Under the pieces are notes generated by a model. The model had not been told where the DNA came from and did no database searches. It saw only the letters and a list, made by a program, of their open reading frames with translations. The translations under genes and the position numbers were made by a program. DNA of 64,000 nt from Candidatus Saccharimonadota bacterium (GTDB lineage Bacteria > Patescibacteriota > Saccharimonadia > Saccharimonadales > Saccharimonadaceae), in contig CAJPUO010000001.1 in NCBI GenBank assembly GCA_905373795.1, positions 62,001 to 126,000 of the forward strand, read 5' to 3'. Each line of letters begins with the position of its first letter. Within the stretch, counting starts at the first letter, position 1. Positions 6,966 to 15,913 of the stretch are shown here, one piece after another.

Positions 6966-9164
6966 TTATATATCTAACTCATCAACGCTGGATATCAGAA
7001 CGTCGCGCGGCTTTGAGCCGTTCGCTGCACCAATAATACCCCGCTCTTCCATCTCTTCAATAATCCGCGCCGCCCGCTGGTAGCCAATACCTAGCCGAGT
7101 CTGCAGCATGCTTGTCGAAGCCTTACGCCGCTCAACCACCACGCGTACCGCATCCTTAAATTTATCATCGCCGCCCTCAGAGAAATCCATTATCACGCCG
7201 CCCTTGCCGTTCAACTGTACCGGCTGCGCCACCACCTCATCGTTATATTGCGGCGCCATCTGCATTCGCAAATGATCAGTTATTTTATTCACTTCATCAT
7301 CGGTTACCCACGCGCCCTGGATACGCTTCGGCTTACTCATGCTTGGCGTATAGAATAGCATATCGCCCTGGCCCAGCAGCTTTTCGGCGCCCGCTTGGTC
7401 TAAAATCGTCATACTGTCCACCTGGCTAGCGACCGTAAACGAAATACGCGCTGGCACATTCGCTTTAATCAAACCAGTGATTACATCAACACTCGGCCGC
7501 TGCGTCGCCAGCACCAGATGGATACCAACCGCACGGGCCTTCTGCGCCAAACGAACAATTAGCGCTTCAACATCGCGTTTGGCAATCATCATCAAGTCAG
7601 CCATTTCGTCCACCACGATCACGATGTACGGCATCGAACCGTCCTCATGCTGCTGGACATTGCCGTTTTCATCAGCGATGGCAATCTTTTTAGCGCGCGA
7701 CTGCAACTTTTTATTATAATCTCGAATATTGCGAATTTTCTCTGCCGCCAATAATTTATATCGCCGCTCCATCTCGTTAACCGCCCACTTCAGTGCCGAA
7801 ATCGTCTTTTCCGGTTCGGTAATAACAGGGGTAAGCAGATGCGGAATGTCCTCATACGGCGCCATTTCCACTTGTTTCGGGTCAACCAAAATCAGCTTCA
7901 TGTCGCTCGGACTATTACGGTAAAGCAAACTAGATAACAGCGTGTTAATCATCACCGACTTACCTGAACCAGTCTGTCCAGCTATCAGCAAGTGCGGCAT
8001 TTTACCTAGTTCGCCGACCACCACCTGTCCGGAAATATCCTTACCGATAGCAAAGCTAAGCTGTTCGCGGGCAGATTTCCATTGTTTAGAATTGAGCGTG
8101 CCGTATAAGCGCACGTCAGCAGCCTTACGGTTTGGCACCTCTATGCCAACTGCTTTTTGTCCAGGAATCGGCGCTTCAATTCTTAGGCTTTGCGCTGCCA
8201 AATTAAGCGCAATATTAGTCTCCAGCGCCGTAATTCGCGTTAACTTCACGCCGCTTGGCGGTCTTAAGGTATACTGCGTCACCTTTGGCCCGACGTTGAT
8301 ATCACCCATTTCCGCATCAATATTAAATTCCGACAGCGTATCGTGAATAATTTGCGCATTTTGGCGCGTATCACCGGCATCGGCACCGCTTTCGCTCCTC
8401 TCTAACAATTCCAAACTTGGCGGCTGCCAGTTTGGATCCCGAGTTGCCACCAAAGCAGTTTGCTCTTCCGCCTTTTCCGGGTGCGGCAGTTGCTTTTTAC
8501 TACTTTTTAGTAAACTTTTCTTCTCTTTAGCAGTGTCAATAATCGGCACGCCAGCATTCAGCTTGATATCGCCCAATTTATCGCCAGAATCACGCTTCGC
8601 CGCCTGTTTCATTACCGAGCGGTTCTTATCATCTTCAGATCTGTCGGTTTTTATCATTTCCCAAACTCTACTGAATACCGTAAATGGCGATGTTTGCGTA
8701 ATAAACAGCACGGTGATAAAAATTAAGACTAAATAAATTATAGCTGCAATTGCCGAATCAACCATTTGCAGAACGCCCATATTGATTGAATCGCCGACGA
8801 AACCGCCAGACTCTGGACGCGACGCGGTTTTTAGCAAGCCGAACAAGCCAGAAAACCAAACAATCTCCAAAACCGCCGCAAATTTAACAGCTAGCGGCAG
8901 CTGATTACCCTCCGCTCGAAAGGTTTCCACTGCCAAATAGATTAGCAAAATTGGCAAAGCATACATCGTATAGCCGACAGCCTGCAGCGACACTGTATCA
9001 ATCCATTTAAGCACCGGACCGCCAACACCAAACCACGCCACTACCAGCAGCAAAGAAAACAAAATCAGCAACACCGCGCCGACTTGCGACCAAAAACCCG
9101 CTGGCAAGCTGTGCTGCGGTTTGGCAGGAGCTGCCTTTTTAGCTGCCTTTCGTTTCTTTGCCAT
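6966..9164 (-). CDS. ftsK: DNA translocase FtsK/SpoIIIE
   Basis: 732 residues. A Lys/Ala-rich N-terminus is followed by about four membrane helices (residues 20-165), a linker, then the RecA-like motor with Walker A GQTGSGKSVMINTLL and Walker B YIVIVVDEMADLMM. The C-terminal gamma winged helix (LLQTRLGIGYQRAARIIEEM) would read chromosome polarity sequences. FtsK pumps chromosome ends through the closing septum. This is compact compared with E. coli FtsK (1329) and resembles SpoIIIE-type lengths. A TATAAT lies 8 nt before the ATG, so it may be leaderless. Confidence 0.96.
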   Translation of the reverse strand: MAKKRKAAKKAAPAKPQHSLPAGFWSQVGAVLLILFSLLLVVAWFGVGGPVLKWIDTVSLQAVGYTMYALPILLIYLAVETFRAEGNQLPLAVKFAAVLEIVWFSGLFGLLKTASRPESGGFVGDSINMGVLQMVDSAIAAIIYLVLIFITVLFITQTSPFTVFSRVWEMIKTDRSEDDKNRSVMKQAAKRDSGDKLGDIKLNAGVPIIDTAKEKKSLLKSSKKQLPHPEKAEEQTALVATRDPNWQPPSLELLERSESGADAGDTRQNAQIIHDTLSEFNIDAEMGDINVGPKVTQYTLRPPSGVKLTRITALETNIALNLAAQSLRIEAPIPGQKAVGIEVPNRKAADVRLYGTLNSKQWKSAREQLSFAIGKDISGQVVVGELGKMPHLLIAGQTGSGKSVMINTLLSSLLYRNSPSDMKLILVDPKQVEMAPYEDIPHLLTPVITEPEKTISALKWAVNEMERRYKLLAAEKIRNIRDYNKKLQSRAKKIAIADENGNVQQHEDGSMPYIVIVVDEMADLMMIAKRDVEALIVRLAQKARAVGIHLVLATQRPSVDVITGLIKANVPARISFTVASQVDSMTILDQAGAEKLLGQGDMLFYTPSMSKPKRIQGAWVTDDEVNKITDHLRMQMAPQYNDEVVAQPVQLNGKGGVIMDFSEGGDDKFKDAVRVVVERRKASTSMLQTRLGIGYQRAARIIEEMEERGIIGAANGSKPRDVLISSVDELDI

Positions 9165-9182
9165 ACTTATTTATTATACACG

Positions 9183-11351
9183 TTAATATGCCCGCACGTC
9201 ATGTCGTTCCCTAGCCTTGGTGTCATTCGCCTCGGTGTCTGGCACCTGGCGGCGCGGGAAACGGCGGCGCGGCATAGTTGGCAGAGTCATTTTTGGCTCT
9301 TCCGCCGAAGTAGCCGCAGGTTTTTTGCCGCGTACTGGTGTCTTTATGGTAGAGGTATTCGAAGTAGCAGTCGATTTTACCGTTTTCAAACCGCCAACTT
9401 CGTTAATTACCGGAATAATGATCGGCGTCCGCCTGGTCTGGTCATATAATATATGGGTAATTTCATCCTTAATTTCTTTCTTTACTACATCAAGGTCGTA
9501 CTTGCCAGCAAAACTACGTGCTGCTTTCTGTTTCAAGTACTGGCGAATCATATTCATCAATTCCTCGGAATCACGTAGATAGATGAAACCGCGGGAAATA
9601 ATGTCTGGGCTGGTTAGTAACCGCCCCGTGCCGCGTTGCACCGTCAGCACTACCACAAACATGCCCTCCTGAGACATATGAATCCGGTCTTTTAGTACTA
9701 CCTCAGAGACGATAGCACCCGTATCGTCATACATCACGCCGCCAACTTGAATTCGTCCGGCTTTCTTGGCTTGGCGCTCAATATCAATTTCAATAATATC
9801 GCCAGCATCACACACAAAGATATTCTTCCTAGGAATGCCACACTCTTTTTCTGCCAGCCGCGCATTGTGAACCAGCATGTGGAATTCACCGTGAATTGGC
9901 ATGTAGTACGTCGGGTTCAAGGCGTTAATCAGCTTGATGTGATCGTCGTAGTAACCATGACCCGACAAGTGCAGCGGCCCAATCCCCGTCAAGTGCGTTT
10001 TACCATTCTGAATCACATCAGAGCCCTCGCGCATTAAGCCATCCACTGTTCGCACCACGTTTTTCTCATTGCCCGGAATTGGATTAGAGCTAAATACCAC
10101 CACGTCAGAGCCTTTAATCTTCATGTATTTATGTGCACCAGTCGCCATACGGCTCAACACGGCATTAAACTCACCCTGCGAACCAGTACAAACCACGGTG
10201 ATCTGACTATCCGGCAGCTTGATGATGTCCTCCATCTTCATGACGGTATTTTTCGGGATCTTGATAGTTCCTGAACGCAGCGCCACTTCCAGGTTCTGAA
10301 TCATCGAAAAGCCGGCAAACGCTACCTTGCGGCCGTGCTTGTGCGCTTCTTCCAAAATCAATTGCAAGCGGTGCACCTGCGATGAGAAACAGCTTAAAAT
10401 CACTCGGCTGTTATTAAATTTATCCATCACCTGGCCGATGGAATATTGAATATCAAACTCAGTGTGCGTATGCGTACCAGCTGACTCACAGTTGGTCGAT
10501 TCGTTCATGAACATCAACACTCCCTCTTTGGCAGCGATTTCTGTCATACGCTCAAGGTCAAATCTCTGACCGTCAACCGGACTCTCCTCAAATCGCCAGT
10601 CGCCAGAGTCAATCACCACACCCAGCGGCGTCCGAATCACCACCGCCGTTGAATCTGGAATTGAGTGGTTAACCCTCACCAATTCCACAGAAAAATGCTT
10701 AGAAACCTGAACAATTTCGTGGCTCAATGGATCCATCACCCGAAAGTCCGGCTGAAAATCGGTATCCGCGTCAGCCATCGACTTATCTAACATACCAATA
10801 GTGAACTTTGAACCGTACACCGGCGCTGGAATTCGGTGGATAAAGTGCCGGAATGACCCGATGTGATCAAGGTGTCCATGGGTAAACACGTGTGCCTTGA
10901 TTTTATGCTTATTTTCTTCTAGCCATGTGATGTCTGGCGTGATATAGTTGATACCCGGATAATCGCTGCCCGGAAACAGGAAGCCCATGTCCACAATAAT
11001 AATCTCATCATCGTACTCAATGGCGTTCATGTTTTTACCGATGCCCATTTCGCCGACACCGCCGATTGGGATAATCCTTAGTTTTGGCTTACCGCCGCGA
11101 GTACGCTTTGGCTGCATTTTAGCGCTAAATTGCTCGCCGCCATAGCCGTTGTAGACCGACTTATTGACCGGAATATCGATCACGTGCTGCGACGCCTGCA
11201 AGTTAACATTCTCGCTCGTCCGCCGCTGCGCCCGAAACACCTCGCCTTTGCGAGTGGTGGTGCTATTTAATACTGCATTGTTACTCTTTTTCGATTGTGG
11301 ACGCTTTTTAGTATCGTCCTTCTGCGGTGTTGCCAGTCGCCGCTGACCCAT
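9183..11351 (-). CDS. rnj: Ribonuclease J
   Basis: 722 residues. The metallo-beta-lactamase/beta-CASP core starts near residue 88 (KLRIIPIGGVGEMGIGKN) and contains the metal motif THGHLDHIG plus a later GHG segment. RNase J is a 5'-3' exo- and endoribonuclease for mRNA decay and rRNA maturation. An N-terminal basic, Gln/Lys/Arg-rich extension of about 87 residues and a C-terminal Thr/Pro/Arg-rich tail of about 70 residues exceed the Bacillus enzyme (about 555). The start has an AAGGAG site and a leader of about 100 nt with its own promoter. The gene sits 19 bases upstream of ftsK. Confidence 0.96.
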   Translation of the reverse strand: MGQRRLATPQKDDTKKRPQSKKSNNAVLNSTTTRKGEVFRAQRRTSENVNLQASQHVIDIPVNKSVYNGYGGEQFSAKMQPKRTRGGKPKLRIIPIGGVGEMGIGKNMNAIEYDDEIIIVDMGFLFPGSDYPGINYITPDITWLEENKHKIKAHVFTHGHLDHIGSFRHFIHRIPAPVYGSKFTIGMLDKSMADADTDFQPDFRVMDPLSHEIVQVSKHFSVELVRVNHSIPDSTAVVIRTPLGVVIDSGDWRFEESPVDGQRFDLERMTEIAAKEGVLMFMNESTNCESAGTHTHTEFDIQYSIGQVMDKFNNSRVILSCFSSQVHRLQLILEEAHKHGRKVAFAGFSMIQNLEVALRSGTIKIPKNTVMKMEDIIKLPDSQITVVCTGSQGEFNAVLSRMATGAHKYMKIKGSDVVVFSSNPIPGNEKNVVRTVDGLMREGSDVIQNGKTHLTGIGPLHLSGHGYYDDHIKLINALNPTYYMPIHGEFHMLVHNARLAEKECGIPRKNIFVCDAGDIIEIDIERQAKKAGRIQVGGVMYDDTGAIVSEVVLKDRIHMSQEGMFVVVLTVQRGTGRLLTSPDIISRGFIYLRDSEELMNMIRQYLKQKAARSFAGKYDLDVVKKEIKDEITHILYDQTRRTPIIIPVINEVGGLKTVKSTATSNTSTIKTPVRGKKPAATSAEEPKMTLPTMPRRRFPRRQVPDTEANDTKARERHDVRAY

Positions 11352-11471
11352 ATTGTTATACTCCTTTTTTATTACAATAATCTAAAAACCAGGTAGAGAG
11401 GTGTTATATTAATCGTTAGAAATCCCTCTCGTTAGTAACCTTATTCTAGCAAACTGTCAGTATTTTGTCAA
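11352..11471 (-). promoter_or_regulatory. rnj promoter and long leader with hairpin
   Basis: Minus-strand TTGACA (11471-11466), a 17-bp spacer and TAGAAT (11448-11443), then a leader of about 85-90 nt. The leader contains GAGAGG pairing with CCTCTC (11425-11430 with 11396-11401). Long, structured 5' UTRs on RNase genes often mediate autoregulation; that role is only inferred here. Confidence 0.6.
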
Positions 11472-11489
11472 AAATAACTCTACGCCAGC

Positions 11490-11530
11490 TAAAATGCCAG
11501 CGCCATTTTTTCAGCGACACTGGCATTTCT
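11490..11530 (-). terminator. Terminator after the YhgE/Pip-like gene
   Basis: AAATGCCAG and CTGGCATTT form a 9-bp stem around a 19-nt loop, with a short T-run on the minus strand. It lies about 20 bases beyond the stop codon at 11549. Confidence 0.6.
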
Positions 11531-11548
11531 TAAAAATCTCAAAGAGAA

Positions 11549-13660
11549 TTAATCATCGCCATCTACCGAAGTGTGAGCGAATTTACGCTTGCCACGGTAG
11601 ATAAAGAAACCGATTGTCAACAAGTTAGCCGCTAGCAAGAATCCCGCCAACACCCACATACTATCGCTATAGAACGAGCTACCTAAGCCTCCCGAGATAG
11701 CCTGGCGCAGCGCCCGGATAGAATAAGTCATCGGCACCAGCGGATTAACCGCCTGGAAGAAGTTGTTGGCAGTTTGAATCGGGAATGTCCCCTCGCTCGA
11801 CCCCAGCTGCAGCACTAATAGCACCATCGCCAGGAAGCGTCCTGGATTATCCAGCACAATTACCAGCAGCGACACGATCGACATATAGACAAACGATGTC
11901 AAATAAATCGCCCCGATGAAGTTCACCGGATGGTCTGGTACTAGACCCAGGCAGTAAACCATGATCAGCATCAAGATTGTTGCCTGAACGAAAGCCGCCA
12001 CGCCAGTAACCGAAGCTTTGGCCAACCACCAGCGAAAGGCGTTCTCTTGTTCGGCAAAAGTTTTGCGGATTGGATAAATAATATTCAGAGCAATCGCCCC
12101 GACAAACAAGCTCAGCGACAATACGTACGGTGCCAGTGCATAGCCGTAGTTCGGCACGTCGCCCTGCTTGGTCGTTTCCGACTTCACCGGATTCGCCATC
12201 TGCTGCTGGGTGGCTGCACCAGTTGGTTGTATTTTGAGTTGCCGAGAAGCGTCTGCTAGCTTCGTAGACAGAGTATCCGCGCCGCCCGCCAGCTGCGAGG
12301 CGCCATTCGTTAGTATACTGGAGCGGCTATCTAACAGCCGCGCGCCATTCGCTAGCTGTTGGCTGCCAGTTTGCGCCTGTGCCAGACCGTTTGTTAGCGA
12401 TGTCGAGCCAGCCAGCAATTGATTATTCGCTGCTCTTACGCTGTTATAACCATTAAGAGCGGCGGTTGCATTCGGCGCCAACTGATTAACGCCGTTGTTT
12501 AGCATAGAAACGCCAGTTTGCAATTGTGCTTGCTGCGTTGACAGACTTTGAGTGAGTACCTGCAAATCTTTAAGCAGCGCAGCTGCTTGGACGCTAATCG
12601 TTTGCGTTTTATTAAGTGCCCGGGAAAGCTGGTTAATTTGCGGCAAAGTTATGGTTGTCGAACCGCCAGAATTTGCCGCATTAGCTCCCAGTATCTGCAG
12701 CGTCCCGCCCGCTGCCGTCAAATCCGCTGCTGCCGTTTGCATAGTTTGCACCAGATCTCGTGCTTCGCTCTGCACTTTGCTCTGCTGATTAACAAGCGTC
12801 GGCGATGGATTATGGACGCTAGTATTCAATTGATTAAGGCCTGCCTGCAACTGTTTCATGCCGCTTGTTAACCGGGCAACTTGCGATTTGCTTGGCAAAC
12901 CGTTCGACAATTGCCTCAACCCTGCCTGCAATTGGCGCGATCCATCGCCGAGCCGCGCTAATCCATTAGCCATCGCCCGCTGATTTACCGCCAATTGCCG
13001 GACACCGCCAGTATACGTCTGCGCGCCCGCTTGCAGCTGCGACAACCCGCCATGCAAAGTAGCTGCGCCGCCCGCTGCCGTTTCCAAGCCGCCACCGAGC
13101 TTATTTACATTATCCAGAACGCCTTTAGCATACGCTTGAGTAATTTGCTCGGCCACCGAAGCTTTGACTTTTTCAGCCGCTTGATTACTGACCAGCGAAC
13201 CGATGTAGTTCTTGGCTGGCGTAGTCGTGTAGCGGATCACCGCCTGCTGCGGTTTGTTCTGAGTAATCGACGCCGCTTTTGCCGAAAAATCCGTCGGAAC
13301 AGTCACCACCGCATAGAAATGTCCGCTATTGACCCCGTCATCAGCCTGCTGTTTATCCACAAATTCCCAGCCCAAATCATGATTACTCTTAAGTTTTTGC
13401 TCAACCGATTGCCCGATATTGACCGTTTGACCGTTCAGCTGCGCGCCTTTGTCCTCATTGACAAATGCCACCGGCAATTTTTTCACCTGCCCATATGGAT
13501 CCCAAATTGAACCCAAGAAAAAACCGCTGTACATAATCGGAATAAAGGAAATAACCGCCATCGACAGCAGTAATATTTTGTTTTTGCAGAGATGCTGCCA
13601 CTCAGCTCGCACCATATTAGCGCGGCGTCTATTTGACAGCCGTTTTAATTTTTCAACCAT
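11549..13660 (-). CDS. YhgE/Pip-type ABC-2 family membrane protein
   Basis: 703 residues. One N-terminal membrane helix (about 30-52) is followed by a soluble region with PVAFVNEDKGAQLNG. A long series of Leu-x-x-Gly repeats with Gln/Asn (about 200-480) looks like an extended helical stalk, and a C-terminal block of about five membrane helices (about 510-690) matches the ABC-2 permease fold. This is the architecture of YhgE/Pip (phage infection protein) and related type VII-linked or MmpL-like envelope proteins. It overlaps the upstream Rrf2-type regulator by 8 bases, so the two are co-transcribed. Substrate unknown. Confidence 0.88.
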   Translation of the reverse strand: MVEKLKRLSNRRRANMVRAEWQHLCKNKILLLSMAVISFIPIMYSGFFLGSIWDPYGQVKKLPVAFVNEDKGAQLNGQTVNIGQSVEQKLKSNHDLGWEFVDKQQADDGVNSGHFYAVVTVPTDFSAKAASITQNKPQQAVIRYTTTPAKNYIGSLVSNQAAEKVKASVAEQITQAYAKGVLDNVNKLGGGLETAAGGAATLHGGLSQLQAGAQTYTGGVRQLAVNQRAMANGLARLGDGSRQLQAGLRQLSNGLPSKSQVARLTSGMKQLQAGLNQLNTSVHNPSPTLVNQQSKVQSEARDLVQTMQTAAADLTAAGGTLQILGANAANSGGSTTITLPQINQLSRALNKTQTISVQAAALLKDLQVLTQSLSTQQAQLQTGVSMLNNGVNQLAPNATAALNGYNSVRAANNQLLAGSTSLTNGLAQAQTGSQQLANGARLLDSRSSILTNGASQLAGGADTLSTKLADASRQLKIQPTGAATQQQMANPVKSETTKQGDVPNYGYALAPYVLSLSLFVGAIALNIIYPIRKTFAEQENAFRWWLAKASVTGVAAFVQATILMLIMVYCLGLVPDHPVNFIGAIYLTSFVYMSIVSLLVIVLDNPGRFLAMVLLVLQLGSSEGTFPIQTANNFFQAVNPLVPMTYSIRALRQAISGGLGSSFYSDSMWVLAGFLLAANLLTIGFFIYRGKRKFAHTSVDGDD

Positions 13661-14087
13661 GCATTACCTCCTTGACAACGTCTGCTAACGTTACCGTTTT
13701 TAGATACTCGCTCCACTTCTCTTGCGCCTCGGAAAAGACTTTTTCAATCATAGTCATGCCAATTTCCACCTGGCGAGGCCGCGACGCAAACACTCTTTCG
13801 ACAATTCCTTGAGGCTGGAAAAACGGCGCTTCGCCCTCGATCGCCAGCACCACATCGTGTAGCGTTACTTGGCTCATTTCCCGCGCTAAAATGAAACCGC
13901 CGCCAGCACCCTGCGTCGAGGTAATCAACCGTGCTACCACCAGCTTGCGGCTAATTTTCTTCAGATACGTCGGCGATACTGCCATCTTTTCCGCCAAAGC
14001 ATCATTGGTCATCGGCGCTTTTCGCTGCGGATCAGCTAAAATTGCCATAATACAGCAAGCTTGTTCAACAGCTCCCGATAGTTTCAT
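13653..14087 (-). CDS. Rrf2-family transcriptional regulator
   Basis: 144 residues. The N-terminal winged helix holds DALAEKMAVSPTYLKKISRKL (recognition region) and the Gly-rich wing AGGGFILAR, typical of Rrf2 proteins. The three clustered cysteines that bind Fe-S in IscR/NsrR are absent (only Cys11-Cys12 near the N-terminus), so it probably senses something other than an Fe-S cluster, as CymR or YwnA do. It overlaps the YhgE/Pip-like gene by 8 bases. A perfect inverted repeat just upstream is its likely operator. AAAGGAC precedes the ATG. Confidence 0.9.
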   Translation of the reverse strand: MKLSGAVEQACCIMAILADPQRKAPMTNDALAEKMAVSPTYLKKISRKLVVARLITSTQGAGGGFILAREMSQVTLHDVVLAIEGEAPFFQPQGIVERVFASRPRQVEIGMTMIEKVFSEAQEKWSEYLKTVTLADVVKEVMHG

Positions 14088-14109
14088 AAAGTCCTTTCAT
14101 GAATTAGAT

Positions 14110-14134
14110 ATAGTGGATATCGATTATCCACTAT
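14110..14134. promoter_or_regulatory. Probable Rrf2 operator
   Basis: Perfect 10-bp inverted repeat ATAGTGGATA - TCGAT - TATCCACTAT, 23 bases upstream of the regulator's start codon. Its symmetry and position suit autoregulation of the Rrf2-YhgE pair. Confidence 0.65.
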
Positions 14135-14229
14135 ACTACACTAGGCTAGCTTTTGCAAGAGTTTAATAAACGAATTGGGAATAAGCCCCGGATTTGAGCA
14201 AATATCTATAGGTTATCAGCGTGTCAATC

Positions 14230-14814
14230 TTACGATTCAGGATTATTCTGCTGCACAAACGCTGCCGCCCGCATAAAATCGTCAATCAGCGTCTGGCGCA
14301 TACCGCCATTATACAGCGCTGCTGCCGGATGATACAGCGGGATCACCACGAATTCCAGCTCGTGCAAACGCACCCGCCGCGGCCGGCCGTGGTCTTGGCT
14401 AATCCTTAATCCAGGGATAAAACCGCCGCCGCTGTGCCGCCCCAATGTTAACACCGCTTTTGGCTGAATAATTTCTAATTGCCGCATCAAATACGGCCAA
14501 AACTGGCGCTTTTCCTCTGGCAGCGGGTCGCGGTTATTTGGCGGCCGATACTTCACAATGTTGGTAATATAAACGTCTGGGCGCTGCAAACCAGCTGCCG
14601 CCAGCATCTCGTCGAGGAATTTCCCCGCCGCGCCGACGAATGGTTTACCTTGTAAATCTTCATTCTTGCCCGGTGCTTCGCCGATAAATACGATATCAGC
14701 ATCAGCATTGCCATCGCCCATCACCAGCTGCGTTGCTTGAGCCGCCAATTCCGAACAAATCCCAGCTTTGATAATTTCCGCCGCCAATGTGTCTAATTCA
14801 GCTTGCTTATCCAT
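14230..14814 (-). CDS. Family-4-like uracil-DNA glycosylase lacking Fe-S cysteines
   Basis: 194 residues. Motif 1 GEAPGKNEDLQGKPFVG and the terminal YHPAAALYNGG motif are those of family-4 uracil-DNA glycosylases, which start base-excision repair by removing uracil. Family members normally hold a 4Fe-4S cluster through four cysteines. Here the N-terminal Cys-x-x-Cys is missing (only Cys20), the Cys in the NIVKCRPP-type segment is Tyr89, and the fourth is Phe105. The fold otherwise looks complete, so the cluster has probably been lost rather than the enzyme. It follows a hairpin terminator. Confidence 0.88.
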   Translation of the reverse strand: MDKQAELDTLAAEIIKAGICSELAAQATQLVMGDGNADADIVFIGEAPGKNEDLQGKPFVGAAGKFLDEMLAAAGLQRPDVYITNIVKYRPPNNRDPLPEEKRQFWPYLMRQLEIIQPKAVLTLGRHSGGGFIPGLRISQDHGRPRRVRLHELEFVVIPLYHPAAALYNGGMRQTLIDDFMRAAAFVQQNNPES

Positions 14815-14821
14815 AACTTAG

Positions 14822-14851
14822 TAAAAGCCGCCCCAATTGAAATAAGGCGGC
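14822..14851 (-). terminator. Terminator after the membrane-protein gene at 14864
   Basis: GCCGCC (14827-14832) pairs with GGCGGC (14846-14851); on the minus strand TTTTA follows. It sits between the stop codon at 14864 and the UDG start. Confidence 0.7.
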
Positions 14852-14863
14852 CATGCTTTCCTC

Positions 14864-15826
14864 TTACGAATCTTTACCCTTATGCGATAACGCTTCAATT
14901 AAATCGTTTACCTCATCCTTGATCTGCGCCTCATCAGTCCGCTTGTCGACCGAATTAGTCCATTTTTTATGCGCCGCTTCAAACCGATCGGCAGCATCCA
15001 TGTATTTATCATAGGCATTTGAATCGTAAGAGTAGCTGCTTGAACTTTTAGCATTCGCGTAATCTCTTGCTGCTCTCAAATAATTTGCCGCTTCTGTCAT
15101 CATTTGCTTCGTATCAGCATCACTAGTAGAAATATTATCAATGTCAGTAATTGCTTTATTAATATCCGATATTGTTGAAGAGCTGTTAAGCTGTAATGCC
15201 TTAAAGAATGCCGGCAATACCTTTTCTCCTAGTTCAATTGAAAAATCAATCATCTTATTGAACTTATCGCGCTTTTCGTTTAACTTATCCCATTTTTCTT
15301 TTACTTTTTTATCGCCGGTAATTGCCTTCATCTTGCTGAGTTTGTTAAATTTCTCATCCAGCGTCTTCTTTGACTTTTTCAGCGAATCAATTGTGCTTGA
15401 GTTATTTGCCCCTTTTGTACTCGACGAAAACAAAGTATATGTTTTATCCGAAATATCCGAATAGGCAGTGTGTGCTTCATCCAGCACTTTCTGCGCCTCC
15501 ATATAATCTTTGTCCGATGGACCAGAGAACACAATCAAAGACACAACTATTGCTACGACTATCAAGACAAGTCCGACGACTCCGCCGATAATCCCCCATA
15601 ATAGACCTTTATTTATTCTTTTTGGCGGCATTTGATACGGCTGCATTGGCTGCTGCATCATCGGCTGCATCGGTGTCTGACCAGGCATCGGCGGCTGGCC
15701 GCCAGGTACTGGCTGCGGCGGCGTCAATTGCTGCTGCGGCTGCCCGTACTGTTGGGGCGGAGTTGGCGGACCCTGCGGCGGTGCCGGCTGGAATGGCATT
15801 TGAGGCGATTGCGGTTGTTCGTTCAT
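14864..15826 (-). CDS. Membrane protein with Pro/Gln-rich tail, paralogue A
   Basis: 320 residues. The first 68 are Pro/Gln/Met-rich and disordered, then QMPPKRINKG leads into one membrane helix (about 73-98: LLWGIIGGVVGLVLIVVAIV). The remainder is a soluble, Lys/Asp/Ser-rich, helical domain, probably outside the cell because the N-terminus is basic just before the helix. It is a tandem paralogue of the next gene upstream (15914-16795): same tail, same juxtamembrane segment, diverged outer domain. AAGGAG precedes the ATG. EF-P would be needed for the polyproline runs. Function unknown. Confidence 0.85.
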   Translation of the reverse strand: MNEQPQSPQMPFQPAPPQGPPTPPQQYGQPQQQLTPPQPVPGGQPPMPGQTPMQPMMQQPMQPYQMPPKRINKGLLWGIIGGVVGLVLIVVAIVVSLIVFSGPSDKDYMEAQKVLDEAHTAYSDISDKTYTLFSSSTKGANNSSTIDSLKKSKKTLDEKFNKLSKMKAITGDKKVKEKWDKLNEKRDKFNKMIDFSIELGEKVLPAFFKALQLNSSSTISDINKAITDIDNISTSDADTKQMMTEAANYLRAARDYANAKSSSSYSYDSNAYDKYMDAADRFEAAHKKWTNSVDKRTDEAQIKDEVNDLIEALSHKGKDS

Positions 15827-15864
15827 GAATTCTCCTTTTTTCTTTTTTATACCAAAAGTATACC

Positions 15865-15896
15865 AAAAAACGCCCCGTCTGGCGAGGCGTTTTTAA
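15865..15896 (-). terminator. Terminator between the two paralogues, bidirectional
   Basis: An A-run, ACGCC, a loop, GGCGT and a T-run. It separates the two tandem paralogous membrane-protein genes, so each is probably its own transcription unit. Confidence 0.72.
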
Positions 15897-15913
15897 TAAT
15901 CTGCTAAAATCGA

